The position numbers and the translations under genes were made by a program. Below, in pieces: positions 1-11,949 of a stretch of DNA of 64,000 bases. How positions within the stretch are numbered: the stretch's first letter is position 1; the number at the start of each line of letters is the position of its first letter. The notes beneath the pieces are model-generated. The model did no database searches. It was not told where the DNA came from and was given only the letters and a program-made list of their open reading frames with translations. The DNA is from Gari tellinella (lineage: Eukaryota; Mollusca; Bivalvia; Cardiida; Psammobiidae). Where the stretch lies: assembly GCA_922989275.2 (NCBI GenBank), contig OV277861.1, forward strand, positions 43,997,623 through 44,061,622, given 5' to 3'.

Positions 1-545
1 ACCAAACAGTTTGGAAAGGATTAAAGACGAGTAGTTGATAATGTAGGACGTGAGTAAAGCAGAAATATTCTAAGTGGGTTCTTACTTTAGCCTTGTCTTG
101 CAAATTAAGCTGCCATATTTATTCACGACCCCTTGGCTCCTCTTCCTTTGAGTGGCCTCTTCGTCCATGTTCGATTTCACACCAGAGGGATTTTCTGACA
201 TAGAAAAGAGGGTTTTCGATAGTGTCAATTTAAAAACCAATATATGAATGACATCAAGCTTGGTATCTCAAATATGTCAATACAGTTATACTTACATGTA
301 TATTAACAGGCAATTAACAAGAAAATGTATTTGTATGTCTTGAAGACAGATACCAGGTTAATGCAGACAAAGGTAATACAGAAATCTTGTTTCTTTAGGA
401 GCTTTGTGCATTTCTTTTTTTCTGCATAAAGCGACCTAAACTGGTAATATTTCATATTTATTCATTGACTCGCCGATGAAATGAAGTTTAACGAACAGCT
501 TTATTATCATTGATAAATTTGACAGCAAAATGCGTCCACTTTTAC
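1..545. other. Intergenic, no feature recognised
   Basis: The first bases hold a lone AAACAGTTT palindrome that may be the edge of a type 1 hairpin cut by the window start. The rest is AT-rich sequence in which I see no gene, no terminal inverted repeat and no array. Confidence 0.5.
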
Positions 546-763
546 TTAACCCCTTCCCTGCCCTACCTCGAGTACAATAGTTTTTTAGCAAACAGTTTGG
601 ATCCTGATCAGACGCCGCGTAACGCGGCGTCTGATCATGATCCAAACAGTTTGACACTCATTTTAATACTTCTTGAGTCAAAATATCAAAAAGATAAATT
701 TGAAAAATAAAAGCAGACGATAATTATTAAAAATCCATGACGTCATGGCAGTGAAGGGGTTAC
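546..763. mobile_element. B-family MITE (TTAA target, piggyBac-like ends)
   Basis: It begins TTAACCCCTTCCCTGCC and ends GGCAGTGAAGGGGTTAC, so the right TTAA has one change. A type 1 hairpin lies at 589-653 with centre GCGTAACGC. A palindromic CRE, CCATGACGTCATGG, lies near the right end. TTAA duplication with CCC/GGG termini is typical of piggyBac elements; no coding capacity is present, so mobility would need a transposase supplied elsewhere. Confidence 0.8.
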
Positions 764-995
764 GAGGCTAAATGCTACTCATGAAAATCTCTTCACATAA
801 ACAAGCCCCACACAGATTAGTAATTTAGTATTGAAGAGGAAGGGTGGGATTACTATGTATGTTTAACGTCGATAAATCAAACATATTACTAGGTGTTATT
901 TCACGATTTATCTGTTTTTGTTACAATAATGATTAACTTTTAACCTCTGTTTTGACAACCTTTGACCAGAGTTGAAATTTGTTTCCTCTCACATT

Positions 996-1198
996 CACCC
1001 ATTATTCCATAAATGCGCCTTTTTATACCTTTCATTTATTCATCCGCTGAAGAAAGTAGATCTAGTTCCACTTTATACAGTAATGAATATGCACCATGGG
1101 AAATATTTTCTATAGCCTATTATTAGCCTTAAATCACATTCTGCTTTACTACCAACCTGCTTTAAAACTAGAAGCATGCTATGGTATTATGGGAAAAG
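996..1198. mobile_element. D-family MITE, degenerate
   Basis: It shares the D order: CCATAAATGCGCCTTTTTA near the left end, a cattAttC spacer, then the right arm of a type 2 hairpin (CATTCTGCTTTAC...CCTGCTTTAA) and a CTATGG...ATGGG right end. The left hairpin arm is lost and the TTAA ends are not intact. Confidence 0.5.
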
Positions 1199-1255
1199 CG
1201 ACGATTTAACTTTGAAGAGTAAAGCTACGTTTTGGCTTTAGCGAGCTATTACATG

Positions 1256-1488
1256 CAGGGCTGCCATAAGTTGACATAAAAAATCCTAAGATTTCCAAAT
1301 TTGCATTTTTCAAGTGCGATTTTACGAACCGTACCTTTACCCCATCGTCTGTTTCTAGTTGTTTTTGACACGTGGCTGCAGAATGCGCCTTAAGGCGAAT
1401 TCTGCTTAACTTTCAGTCTGCTTTAAGCTACCATGAACTAGAAAAAAATACGAAGATTTAGGAAAAATCCGAAGAAATGGCAGCCCTG
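1256..1488. mobile_element. L-family MITE, hAT-like ends
   Basis: Ends are CAGGGCTGCCAT and ATGGCAGCCCTG, flanked on both sides by the direct repeat TTACATG. The CAGGG terminus is typical of hAT elements, whose usual duplication is 8 bp; 7 bp match here. The centre carries a type 2 hairpin (GCAGAATGCGCC / GGCGAATTCTGC) that otherwise belongs to the TTAA-targeting D family. Second copy at 12297. Confidence 0.75.
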
Positions 1489-1568
1489 TTACATGTATTA
1501 CACGACTGTATACTGATTCAATATAGTAAGGAAGAAGCTAACACCCCACCCCATCAACGCGCTGATGC

Positions 1569-1818
1569 TACAGTGGAGAAAACGTTATTATTTTCCAATA
1601 AACACGTTTACACTAAAACTTTTATTCCCGGTACAAATATTTGGAGCCAGATCAGACGCCGGGTAACCCGGCGTCTGATCAGGCTCCAAACTGTTTGTCA
1701 CTCAGCTTAAAATTAATAGTCAGAATCGTCAAAAAGTTGTTATTTTCTACACGTTAGTGTATTGCGTTTGCGTTTCGTTTGCGTTTAAACGGGAAAGAAT
1801 AACGTTTTCTCCACAATA
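1569..1818 (+). mobile_element. A-family MITE (TA target, Tc1/mariner-like)
   Basis: The left end is TACAGTGGAGAAAACG and the right end GTTTTCTCCACAATA. The A layout is: terminal repeat, CCAATAAACRCG, type 1 hairpin with GGAGCC arms and GGGTAACCC centre, a spacer with TGCGTTTGCGTTTAAACGGG, terminal repeat. + orientation is defined here as having AATAAACRCG at the left. Confidence 0.85.
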
Positions 1819-2020
1819 CAAATGTAAAACGTTTAAACGTATAAATATATATCCATTGCAAATAGTTTGGGGCCTGATCAGACGCCGGGTAACACTGCGT
1901 CTGATCAGGCTCCAAAACTTTCGCCACTCTAATAATAAAATCGACACTATTTTTTTTAATAAATATGAATTTTCTACAATTGATTGCAATGGCGTTCGCG
2001 ATGGCACCAGTTGCTTTCCA
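1819..2020 (+). mobile_element. A-family MITE fragment
   Basis: It abuts the preceding A copy. The hairpin (GGGGCCTGATCAG...CTGATCAGGCTCC) and the right spacer motif are recognisable; both terminal repeats are eroded. Confidence 0.6.
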
Positions 2021-2022
2021 AA

Positions 2023-3082
2023 TTAAGGTGGTTCGACAGCGGGCGGCCCGCATCTCGAGTTCCGGAAATGCTGATGACTTTCACCTGATCTTTGCGGCAC
2101 GTGCTTATAGTAGAACATTTAGATAAAGAAAAGTTTGATCTTATTCAGTGTCTTCTCTGTTAGCGCAGTGGATACGGTGATTGACTTGCAATCCAAAGGT
2201 TCTGGGTTCGATTCCCACTCAGTTCAAAACTTTTTTTTTAACAAATTGTCTGATTTTAGTGACTAGTCATTTCATAACGCAGTGATCAAAGGACAGGCTA
2301 TGTTTAGTCACGTAATAATGAATAATATCAGATGCAAGTATAGTCAAGTGACAGCTAAATTTGTGAGTATTTATAGCCTACATGTATATGACAGATGGCA
2401 GCTTAACACAGGACAAAAATAATGCTAAAATATATATCCTAAAGGAGCTTTTATGCATTACTTTTGTTATGCATTAAGCAGTCACTTGCCTTTAAAGATC
2501 TACAGGCTACCGTTTTCAATGGTCCCTTATTACAGGTTTGACTTATGGTAATATTTAGAGCTGACGGCATTTTAAAGTTGAACTCAAGGGAGGTTACTCG
2601 TTTTGTGTTTACATTTTGTCAGAATTTCAGGAAATTAAGTATAAAATGTAAATTCCACTGTAGAATTTCATTAAATTTTTGTGACTAGTAGAATTAAGTT
2701 ATATCTAACTAATAAGAGTAAAATAAGTGTACGTTAAACAGCTAGATATTTTGTAATTTGAGATTTTCAGAATTTGACTTTTTTTAAATATTGATATTTC
2801 CAACAAATATGTCATGAAATACTTTTGTTTGCCCAATATCTTATAGTCTATGTACAGTTTACTTGAATGTACAGAAATTATTGAGTTATATCATTTTATA
2901 AAGAAAATATTCCTGTTTATCAAAAAAGGAGCTTTTCTCGACAAAAGGTCCTGTCAGAAAAAAACGGCACTGTAACTTTTTTTTATTTTAACGATTTTTC
3001 ACTCTCCATATGGTATATTTCAATTTAATCAAGGTTTCAAAGAATTCTGACACAGAATAAGCTGACCCGCGAACCACCTTAA
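2023..3082. mobile_element. M element: 1.06-kb TIR element with a tRNA-like head
   Basis: The ends are TTAAGGTGGTTCG at the left and CGAACCACCTTAA at the right, a perfect 13-bp inverted repeat including TTAA. A tRNA-like sequence with A and B boxes starts 130 bp inside the left end. The interior is AT-rich with no open frame of note. No partner tRNA-like sequence was found at the right end, unlike the elements at 60-63 kb. Confidence 0.7.
2152..2224 (+). pseudogene. tRNA-like sequence inside the M element
   Basis: A-box-like TTAGCGCAGTGG lies at 2160-2171 and B-box-like GGGTTCGATTCC at 2204-2215, the spacing of a tRNA gene, followed by a T run at 2231. The acceptor ends do not pair and the anticodon arm is imperfect, so a functional tRNA is unlikely. 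It could be a SINE-type RNA polymerase III promoter. Confidence 0.6.
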
Positions 3083-3523
3083 GTTTCAATTATTTTCTTT
3101 TAGTGTTAGAAATAACAATAAGAGATTGCCAAAGAGTTTGGATCCTCATTAGACTCTGCTTAAATTATGTCTGATCAATATCCTTTAAATATTTAAGATT
3201 GCGTAAAGCAGTGAATTAAGTGTTAAATTCAGGTGTTGTTTCCCGTCGATTTAATAACTCACTTGGCTGCATTTTTAGCAGGTACATGTACATATACTTC
3301 TATTTATAGCTTTCAAACAATTAATCAGTACTTTTCATGTGTGAATATCGAATTTAACCCTTATCATTCTAAACAAATAGTTTAGATTTAGATCTGGATC
3401 TAAACTGTTTGTTACTAATGATCAACATTAATACATTCCTATAAAAAGATAAAAAACTTTTTTTGCATTTTTATCAGACGATGTATTTAAAGCAGACGAC
3501 AATTGAGAGTGATATGGATTAAA
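3083..3523. repeat. Two degenerate B-type remnants
   Basis: A broken type 1 hairpin lies near 3129-3185 (GTTTGGATCC, GTCTGATCA). A second remnant runs from TTAACCCTTATC at 3354 to GATATGGATTAA at 3523, with the GCAGACGACAATT spacer seen in other B copies and a shortened hairpin reading AGATCTGGATCTAAACTG. Confidence 0.5.
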
Positions 3524-3689
3524 CCTTATCCGGCCTTGCGTGACCTGCTTATTAGATTCAGACCCTTTTACGTCTACTCATAATTCCAATTAATTCAGTA
3601 TATATACTTTATACTGGTATTTGTTGTGGAGAAGACAAATTAGCACAATACAGCAAAAATGAAGAAATTTACAGCTTTCTGAAAATATT

Positions 3690-3928
3690 GTCGATTTGAA
3701 CCCTAGCGACGAGTATACTCGACCTTCACAAACATTTTACTCATATAGAATAAATTTGTCATATATGCAAACAGTGTATACCCAGACCAGAGGGCTAAGA
3801 GCCCTCTGGTCTGGGTCTCCTGTGCTTGTCATGTTTGCAATACACAGCTAAAACCCATAAACAGTCATAAATTGGACTACATGCATTGGAATTGTCCATT
3901 AAACTTTCAGGGGTGAATGAAATGTAAT
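3690..3928. mobile_element. E-family MITE
   Basis: The E hairpin, CAAACAGTGTATACCC...CAGAGGGCT and its complement, lies near 3769-3820. The right flank has the E landmarks GGAATTGTCCATT and TTTCAGGGGTGAATGA; the left end carries GAACCCTAGCGACG. The terminal TTAA sites are lost. Confidence 0.65.
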
Positions 3929-4315
3929 TCACACAAATATGCGGAATTGTGATCAAATGTAAAATAACTTTATATTTGCTATTTTGCTGTACTAGATTTT
4001 ACGCTTCGCCAATTAGAGATAGTTATTTGATTTAACTAACAATCGTACGTGTAAATTGCATCGTTTAACCTCGAGCACTGAATGCAATTTACTGTGCAAA
4101 AAGCTGCCGTCTGGAGAAATTCTAACTCATGTTCCGCAATACCTGTATCGTCAGTTTCAAAACTAACTCAATATTTGTGTAAACAAGGTAAAACAAGTTT
4201 GATTTTGAGTTTTCATCATTCTCTCTGAATCACACTGTTTGCCTTTATATTATTATAAATATAATGTTTCCCTTTAAAATGCAGTGCAAGATTAAGACAT
4301 AAACATTAAACAGTG
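3929..4315. other. No feature recognised
   Basis: AT-rich sequence between an E element and a GA-rich microsatellite. I see no repeat structure or coding signal. Confidence 0.5.
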
Positions 4316-4445
4316 AAAAAAAAGTAAACGGACAGAGACACAGGAAGATACACAGGGAGAGACAGAGAAAGATAGAGATAGAAAGATAGAGAGAGACAGA
4401 GATACTCGGAGACAGTTATACAGAAGGAGAGAGACGGGGAGAGAA

Positions 4446-4479
<34 letters not shown>

Positions 4480-4545
4480 GAGAGGCGGAGATAGACAGAG
4501 AGAATGAGAGTCAGAGAAAGAGACTCAGAGACAGGGGTTTTGTGA
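4316..4545. repeat. GA-rich microsatellite
   Basis: A purine-rich run of GAGA, GATA and GACA units. The purest stretch is (GA)n near 4460-4478. Confidence 0.9.
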
Positions 4546-4663
4546 TTCCTTGTTGCCGTGTTTCCTTAACTGTATGATTTAGATTTCAATTAAGATACCT
4601 TTTGGTGGGTTCAGACCATGTTTACCTGTAAATAAGCAGGCATTTGACACAACAAAACCCCGT

Positions 4664-4850
4664 CAACTCTTTCACTGTCATATTATCGTCTGCATACTTT
4701 AACATTGTCGTCTGCACTTGTTTTTTCGAAACGTATTTTAGTCAGTAAACATTTATACGATTGTCAAACAGCTTGTACCCTGATCAGACGCCGAGTAACT
4801 CGGCGTCTGATGAGGATCCAAGCTGTTTGCTTACGTAAGACACATGTTCA
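4664..4850. mobile_element. B-family MITE, diverged
   Basis: The left part has CTTTCACTGTCATATTATCG and GTCGTCTGCA spacers. A type 1 hairpin lies at 4764-4828 with GAGTAACTC centre. The right end is not clear. Confidence 0.6.
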
Positions 4851-4894
4851 TTTACAGTCAACTAATTAAAGTTTACTTTTTTTGTCATTATCTT

Positions 4895-5107
4895 TTAACT
4901 CTTTGCCTGCTGATCGCCATTTTACTGACTTTTGCAAACAGTTTGTATCCAGATCAGACGCCGCCTAACGCGGCGTCTGATCTGGATCCAAACTGTTTGA
5001 CAATCGGCTTTAGGTTTCTTTACTTAAAAAATGCATCAATCTAAATTTAACAAATTTTGCAGACGACAATTGCGAAGCAAACGATATCACCACAGGATAA
5101 GGGTTAA
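4895..5107. mobile_element. B-family MITE
   Basis: TTAACTCTTTGCCTGC at the left and GATAAGGGTTAA at the right give TTAA at both ends. The hairpin at 4937-4999 has GGATCC-type arms. The GCAGACGACAATT spacer is in the right half. Confidence 0.75.
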
Positions 5108-5296
5108 GATTTGAAATGTCTCACAGATGACAGGTCCTGCAGTCTGACATAAGTTTCATTCTCTAAACGAGTTTCTGAATTATAAACAAGCTGTTTTGTC
5201 ATCTGTGGTATGTCCGCAACGAAATAAAATAGTAGCTAAATTAATGAGAGACTTCAATTAGAAAGAAAACTATGACATCTTCATTTGATATGGCGT

Positions 5297-8200
5297 GAAC
5301 CAGTGGCTTCTTCAACCCTTATCGTGAACCAGTTTTCTGCAACTCATCATCACCATTAGATTATTTAACCCTTATCATGAAACGTTGGCGTCGTTAACCT
5401 TTGTCACGAACCGTTGGCGTGGTCACAGAAACCTTTAGCACAACAGTTGGCGTCTTTAATCTTTATCACCTTTAGCACAATAGTTGGCGTCTTTAATCTT
5501 TATCACAAACCGTTGGCGTCGTTAACCTTTGATATGAACCGTTTGCGTCGTTAACCTTTGTCATGAACCGTTGGCATCGTTAACCTTTGTCATGAACCGT
5601 TTGCGTCGTTAACCTTTGTCATGAACCGTTGGCATCGTAAACCTTTGTCACGAACTGTTGGCGTCGTTAACCTTTGTCACGAACAGTTGGCATCGTTAAC
5701 CTTTGTCATGAACCGTTGGCATCGTAAACCTTTGTCATGAACCGTTTGCGTCGTTAACCTTTGTCACGCACAGTTGGCGTCGTTAACCTTTGTCACGAAC
5801 AGTTGGCATCGTTAACCTTTATCACAAACCAACCTTTGTCACGAACCGTTGTCGTCGTTAACCTTTGTCACTCACAATTGGCGTCGTTAACCTTTATCAC
5901 AAACCGATGGCATTTTTAACCTTTGTCATGAACCGTTTGCGTCGTTAACCTTTGTCACGCACAGTTGGCGTCGTTAACCTTTATCACAAACCGATGGCAT
6001 CGTTAACCTTTGTCACGAACCGTTGTCGTCGTTAACCTTTGTCACGAACAGTTGGCGCCGTTAACCTTTGTCACGAACCGTTGGCGCCGTTAACCTTTAT
6101 CACGAACTGTTGGCGCTATTAACCTTTGTCACGAACCGTTGGCGCCGTTACCCTTTGACCTTTGTCACGAACCATTGGCGTCGTTAACCTTTGTCATGAA
6201 CAGTTGGCGTCGTAAACCTTTGTCACGAACCGTTGGCATCGTAAACCTTTGTCACGAACTGTTGGCGTCGTTAACCTTTGTCATGAACCGTTGGAATCGT
6301 AAACCTTTGTCATGAACCGTTGGCATCGTAAACCTTTGTCATGAACCGTTGACATCGTAAACCTTTGTCACGAACTGTTGGCGTCGTTAACCTTTGTCAT
6401 GAACCGTTGGCATCGTAAACCTTTGTCATGAACCGTTGGCATAGTAAACCTTTGTCATGAACCGTTGGCATCGTAAACCTTTGTCATGAACCGTTGGCAT
6501 CGTTAACCTTTGTCATGAACCGTTGGCATAGTAAACCTTTGTCATAAACCGTTATCATAGTAAACCTTTGTCATGAACCGTTGGCATCGTAAACCTTTGT
6601 CATGAACCGTTGGCATCGTAAACCTTTGTCACGAACCGTTGGCATCGTAAACCTTTGTCATGAACCGTTGACATCTTTAACCTTTGTCATGAACCGTTGG
6701 CATCGTTAACCTTTGTCATGAACCGTTGGCATCGTAAACCTTTGTCATGAACCGTTGGCATCGTTAACCTTTGTCATGAACCGTTGGCATCGTAAACCTT
6801 TGTCATGAACCGTTGGCATCGTTAACCTTTGTCATGAACCGTTGGCATCGTTAACCTTTGTCATGAACCGTTTGCGTCGTAAACCTTTGTCACGAACCGT
6901 TGGCGTCGTTAACCTTTGTCACGAACAGTTGGCATCGTAAACCTTTGTAATGAACCGTTGGCATCGTTAACCTTTGTCATGAACCGTTGGCATCGTTAAC
7001 CTTTGTCATGAACCGTTGGCATCGTAAACCTTTGTCATGAACCGTTGGTACGTTAACCTTTGTCATGAACCGTTGGCATCGTAAACCTTTGTCATGAACC
7101 GTTGGCATCGTTAACCTTTGTCATGAACCGTTGGCATCGTTAGCCTTTGTCATGAACCGTTGGCGCCGTTAACCTTTGTCACGAACCGTTGGCATCGTTA
7201 GCCTTTGTCATGAACCGTTGGCGTCGTAAACCTTTGTCATGAACCGTTGGCATCGTTAACCTTTGTCATGAACCGTTGGCGCCGTTAACCTTTGTCACGA
7301 ACCGTTGGCGTCGTTAACCTTTGTCATGAACAGTTGGCGTCGTAAACCTTTGTCATGAACCGTTGGCGTCGTTAATCTTAATCACGAACCGTTGGCGTCG
7401 TTAACCTTAATCACGAACCGTTGGCGTCGTTAACCTTTGTCACGAACAGTTGGCGTCGTAAACCTTTGTCATGAACCGTTGGCGCCGTTAACCTTTGTCA
7501 CGAACTGTTGGCGTCGTAAACCTTTGTCACGAACCTTTGGCATCGTTAACCTTTATCACAAACCATTGCCGTCGTTAACCTTTATTACAAACCGTTAGCG
7601 TCGTCACAGTAACCTTTAGCACAACCAGTTGGCGTATTTAACCTTTATCATGAACCGTTGGCGTCGTTAACCTTTGTCACGAACCGTTGGCGTCGTTAAC
7701 CTTTGTCATGAACCGTTGGCGTCGTTAACCTTTATCACAAACCATTGGCGTCGTTAACCTTTATCACAAACCGTTGGCGTCGTCACAGTAACCTTTAGCA
7801 CAAACAGTTGGCGTATTTAACCTTTATCATGAACCGTTTGCGTCGTTAACCTTTGTCACGAACCGTTGGCGTCGTTAACCTTTGTCAAGAATCGTTGGCG
7901 TCGTTAACCTTTGTCACGAACCGTTGGTGTCGTAAACCTGTCACGAACCGTTGGCGTCGTTAACCTTTATCACAAACATTGGCGTCGTTAACCTTTATCA
8001 CAAACCGTTGGCGTCGTCACAGTAACCTTTAGCACAAACAGTTGGCGTCTTTAACCTCTATCATGAACCGTTGGCGTCGTTAACCTTTGTCATGAACCGT
8101 TGGCGTCGTTAACCTTTGTCATGGACCATTGGCGTCGTTAATCTTTGTCACGAACCGTTGGCGCCGTTAACCTTTATCACGAACCATTGGCTTCGTCGCA

Positions 8201-9402
8201 TTTACCTTAAGCACAAACAGTTGGCGTCCTTAACCTTGATCACAAACCGTTGGCGTCGATAACCTTTATCACGAACCGTTTGCGTCGTTAACCTTTATCA
8301 CGAACCATTGGCGTCGAAAACCTTTGTCATGAACCGTTGGCGTCGTTAAAATTTATCATGAACCGTTGGCGTCTTTTACCTGATCACGAACCGTTGGCGT
8401 CGTTAACCTTTGTCATGAACCGTTCGCGTCGTTAACCTTTGTCATGAACCATTGGCGTCGTTAACCTTTGTCACGAAGCGTTGGCGCCGTTAGCCTTTAT
8501 CACGAACCATTGGCTTCGCCGCATTTACCTTTATCACGAACCGTTGGCGTCTTTAACCTTTATCACGAATCTTTGGCGTCGATAACCTTGATCACGAACC
8601 TTTGGCGTCATTAACCTTTATCAGGAACCGTTGGCGTCGTTAACCTTATCACGAACCGTTAGCGTCTTTAACTTTATCACGAACCATTGGCGTCGAAAAC
8701 CTTTGTCATGAACCGTTGGCGTCGTTAAAATTTATCATGAACCGTTGGCGTCTTTTACCTGATCACGAACCGTTGGCGTCATTAACTTAGTCATGATCCG
8801 TTGGCGTCCTTAACCTTTATCATGAACCGGTGGCGTCGTTAACCTTTATCACGAACCGGTGGCGTCGTTAATCTTTGTCATAAACCGTTGGCGTCGTTAT
8901 AAACCGTTGGCGTCGTTAACCTTTGTCATAAACCGTTGGCGTCGTTAACCTTTATCATGAACCGCTGGCGTCGTTAACCTTTATCACGAACCGGTGGCGT
9001 CGTTAACCTTTGTCATAAACCGTTGGCGTCGTTATAAACCGTTGGCGTCGTTAACCTTTGTCATAAACCGTTGGCGTCGTTAACCTTTATCATAAACCGT
9101 TGGCGTCGTTAACCTTTGTCATAAACCGTTGGCGTCGTTAACCTTTGTCATGAACTGTTGGCGTCGTTAACCTTTATCATGAACCATTGGCGTCGTTAAC
9201 CTTTGTCATAAACCGTTGGCGTCGTTATAAAACGTTGGCGTCGTTAACCTTTGTCATAAACCGGTGGCGTCGTTAACCTTTGCCATGAACCGTTGGCATC
9301 GTTAACCTTTATCATGAACCGTTGGCGTCGTTAACCTTTATCATGAACCGTTGACTTCTTTGACCTTTATCATGAATCATTTGCATCTTTAAATCTTATC
9401 AT
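5297..9402. repeat. 29-bp minisatellite, about 4.1 kb
   Basis: The unit reads about GAACCGTTGGCRTCGTTAACC followed by TTTGTCAY; neighbouring copies are 29 bp apart (for example 6421 and 6450). Roughly 140 copies fit. Variant blocks cluster: CATCGTAAACC units dominate 6200-7100, TATCACAAACC units 7500-8050, and longer units carrying CGTCACAGTAACCTTTAGC recur near 7600, 7780 and 8010. The block near 8880-9060 repeats internally. This points to growth by local duplication of multi-unit segments. 29 is not a multiple of three and no frame stays open. Confidence 0.95.
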
Positions 9403-9700
9403 ATTAAAATACTGCGACCTCACATACCATCTGATTGCTAGCAGGAAACTCTATAAAAATAAAATGAAAATTAGATCAGGCATCCCGTACATGAAAAATG
9501 GACTCAACGGCAAATATATTAACATGGAAGAATCCACTTAGCATAATTGTATTGGTAAAATATTAATGGTATTACCTCCGCAAACTAAACCCTTCTAGGG
9601 CAAAATATTTGGTTTACAGGGTTTACCAGATAATGGAGTTTTTGAAGCCACTTTTAAAAGGATTTGAATTTGCAGTCATTTTTTCGCTTCCTTTTTGTTA
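9403..9700. repeat. K-like MITE remnant, otherwise unassigned
   Basis: GATCAGGCATCCC, AAAATGGA and CATGGAAGAATCCACTTAGC between 9475 and 9545 match the right half of the K element at 43591. The rest is unassigned. Confidence 0.5.
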
Positions 9701-10722
9701 TACAGTATAACCTCTGTTATCCGACACCACATGGTTCCACGTTTGTAAGTCGGTTAAGAGAGGGTGTCGGTTAACGGAATTATGCCTAAGTTCACAAGTT
9801 TACACACCCAAAGATTCAGTCCATTTTTCGCTGCGAGGGGAATTCCTCGATGCCAACTGACTTATTAAATATGTATGACTGCATCATACAGCATATATCC
9901 TGATCAGATCGTTCCAGATTAAACTAAGAGTCACCTGGTCTGGATCTACACTGTTTTTCCAATTATTCCTTAAATCTAAAGTAAGCATAAAACGTGTATA
10001 GTGTACAATCGGAAGTAAACACACATGTACATATCAAGGGTTCGACGAAAACATCGGCATTTTCGTATTTACATTTTATGTACAAGTATAGTCCATTGTC
10101 GTTAGGTCGAACTCGCTGGAAATTAACAAAAACTTCAAAACGCGTGAATGTATTTATTTTCTCTCAATATAACGTTAGCATATAGTTTCACGCCTGCGAC
10201 TATTGATATAGACCTCGAATTATGCGGAGGGCAAATTAGATATATATTTCGTACTTTCATATTGACAGTGAGGACACCTGTGCAATTCAAACACGAAATC
10301 ATAGTTAGCCATTAATGGAAAGGATGGATGAGTTGGGTTTTCGGCACTGTGACACTGAATGGGTTGCTAACAATTGTTGGCTTAAGTTATCTTATTAACC
10401 CTCATATCATTCACTCACTGTTAAAACAACACACTTTGTTTTACACGGCCATCCGAGCAATGTGTGTCATTATCACCTGCACGTACATAGTCGCTGTCAA
10501 TGACCACAGGTCAGCATACCGTCGGATAACGAGGTGTGAAAAACCTCTAATTTGCCTTCATCGGACCGTCAAGGTATGTCGGATAACGGTTAACAGAGGA
10601 TCCGATCAAGAGAGAGTTTGGTTACATAAAACAAATAGGGAAACTGCCGGGACCAAACAGCAGGGTCGGATAACAGAGGTTTCCGGTCAAGAGAGGTGTC
10701 GATCAACAGAGGTTATACTGTA
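9701..10722. mobile_element. N element: 1.02-kb TA-flanked TIR element
   Basis: The left end is TACAGTATAACCTCTGTTAT and the right end AACAGAGGTTATACTGTA, a long inverted repeat flanked by TA. Beyond it, GTCGGATAACAGAGG near the right pairs with the left inner repeat. TA duplication and CAGT ends suggest a Tc1/mariner-pogo type non-autonomous element. The 160-codon open frame inside it resembles no transposase. Confidence 0.8.
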
Positions 10723-10779
10723 TATGACAGCAGTAATGCAGAAAGATTTTTTCTTGGCTGGAGCACAGAATTATACACT

Positions 10780-11110
10780 GACAGAATCGAAACCTCGCGC
10801 TATATCGTAAATCTCGTGCGGCGGATACGAGACTCGCGAGACTTGATAAGAGACTGTCTATCGGTAGTCAATATGATAAATGTGTGTTTTCGAAGCATTG
10901 TTCACGGGTTTTTATTCCCGTGAATTGATAGGAATGTCCACCAAGTCGTTTGAATCCTATAAAATGTCAATAAAAACACTCGAGTCGGTAAATTTCACGC
11001 CAGAAATGGCGGACAACGAGGCAAAAAAGTGAAGATGTCGTCACGTGACACATAATCTCGCAAAATTCAACCGCCGCGAGAGCTCAGATACTCGCCTATT
11101 CAACTTCGCT
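10780..11110. other. CpG-rich patch, possible promoter region
   Basis: CpG is locally frequent against the AT-rich background: GACTCGCGAGACTT at 10831, CCGCCGCGAGAGC near 11070 and CGTCACGTGACAC near 11039. ACTCGCGAGA differs by one base from the TCTCGCGAGA element of some TATA-less promoters. A short open frame starts at an ATGGCGGAC near 11005 but stops after eight codons. No gene is attached to it here. Confidence 0.25.
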
Positions 11111-11214
11111 TAGTGGCTATTCCGTTTTGTATAATTCCGTGGCTGGAGCAAGTTGAAGCAAGTATAATAAATCTTAGAGATCGCCAAAGGAAAAAAAAGT
11201 TTTCAGAAGTCAGA

Positions 11215-11461
11215 TACAGTGGTTGAAACGTTATTCTTTCCCAATAAATGCGTTTGTGCTAAAACAAGTATTCCAATGCAAACAGTTTTGAACCAGATCA
11301 GACACCAGGTAATCCGGCGTCTGATCTGGTTCCAAACTGTTTGCCACTCGGATAAAAATAAATCCTCAAAAGTTTAAAAAGTTATTATTTTCTCCATTTT
11401 TCTGCATTACGTTATTGTTTCGTTTCGTTTAAACGGGAAAAATACCGTATTCTCCACTGTT
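11215..11461 (+). mobile_element. A-family MITE
   Basis: Starts TACAGTGGTTGAAACG and ends ATTCTCCACTGT. The hairpin at 11279-11344 has an asymmetric centre (ACCAGGTAATCCGG). Confidence 0.75.
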
Positions 11462-11622
11462 TCGTTGTTCTAGTGACCGAGTTACCAGACATTAACCAAT
11501 TTCTGCAGTCCTCGCACCATGCTACACCCCCGCGCATTGCCTGTGCCGCGTCACTCACTGTCTCGTCACGTCAAAAAGTGCCTTTTATACACTGGCATAA
11601 TGGCTCTCCCTTCTTTATTTTT

Positions 11623-11949
11623 TATATAAAAAAGTGAAACGCAAATGCAATGCAACAAAATTTAGCGAAAGTGAAGTTGAAAACTGATAAACAGTCGAAC
11701 TTCGATATCTCGAACTCGCTTAACTCGAACTATACGATAGTTCGACATATGAACTGCATTATTTTATACTCGGTAAGTAGAACATACCCATAATTCAAAG
11801 TTAAAACGTGGCTTAGCCATGTTTTAATTTTGAAATACGGGTATGTTCGACAAAACCGACTTCGAGATATCGAAGATCGAATGTATATAAAAAGTGAAAT
11901 GCAAACGCAATTGCAACAAAATTTAGAGAACGTGAAGTTGAAAACTAAT
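11623..11949. repeat. I-family MITE flanked by a 65-bp direct duplication
   Basis: An I element at 11692-11885 has ends CAGTCGAACTTCGATATC and GATATCGAAGATCGA and a hairpin of CATACCC...GTTAAAACGTGGCT. The 65 bp on its left (11623-11688, AAAGTGAAACGCAAATGC onward) recur with a few changes on its right (11884-11949). Either a long target duplication or a local duplication produced this. Confidence 0.65.

Noticed and set aside
5297..9402. CRISPR-like array
   Set aside because: Units are contiguous 29-bp repeats with no unique spacers, and the context is eukaryotic.
10328..10810. 160-codon frame
   Set aside because: It lies inside and across the right end of the N element, has no family motif and uses the inverted repeat as coding sequence.
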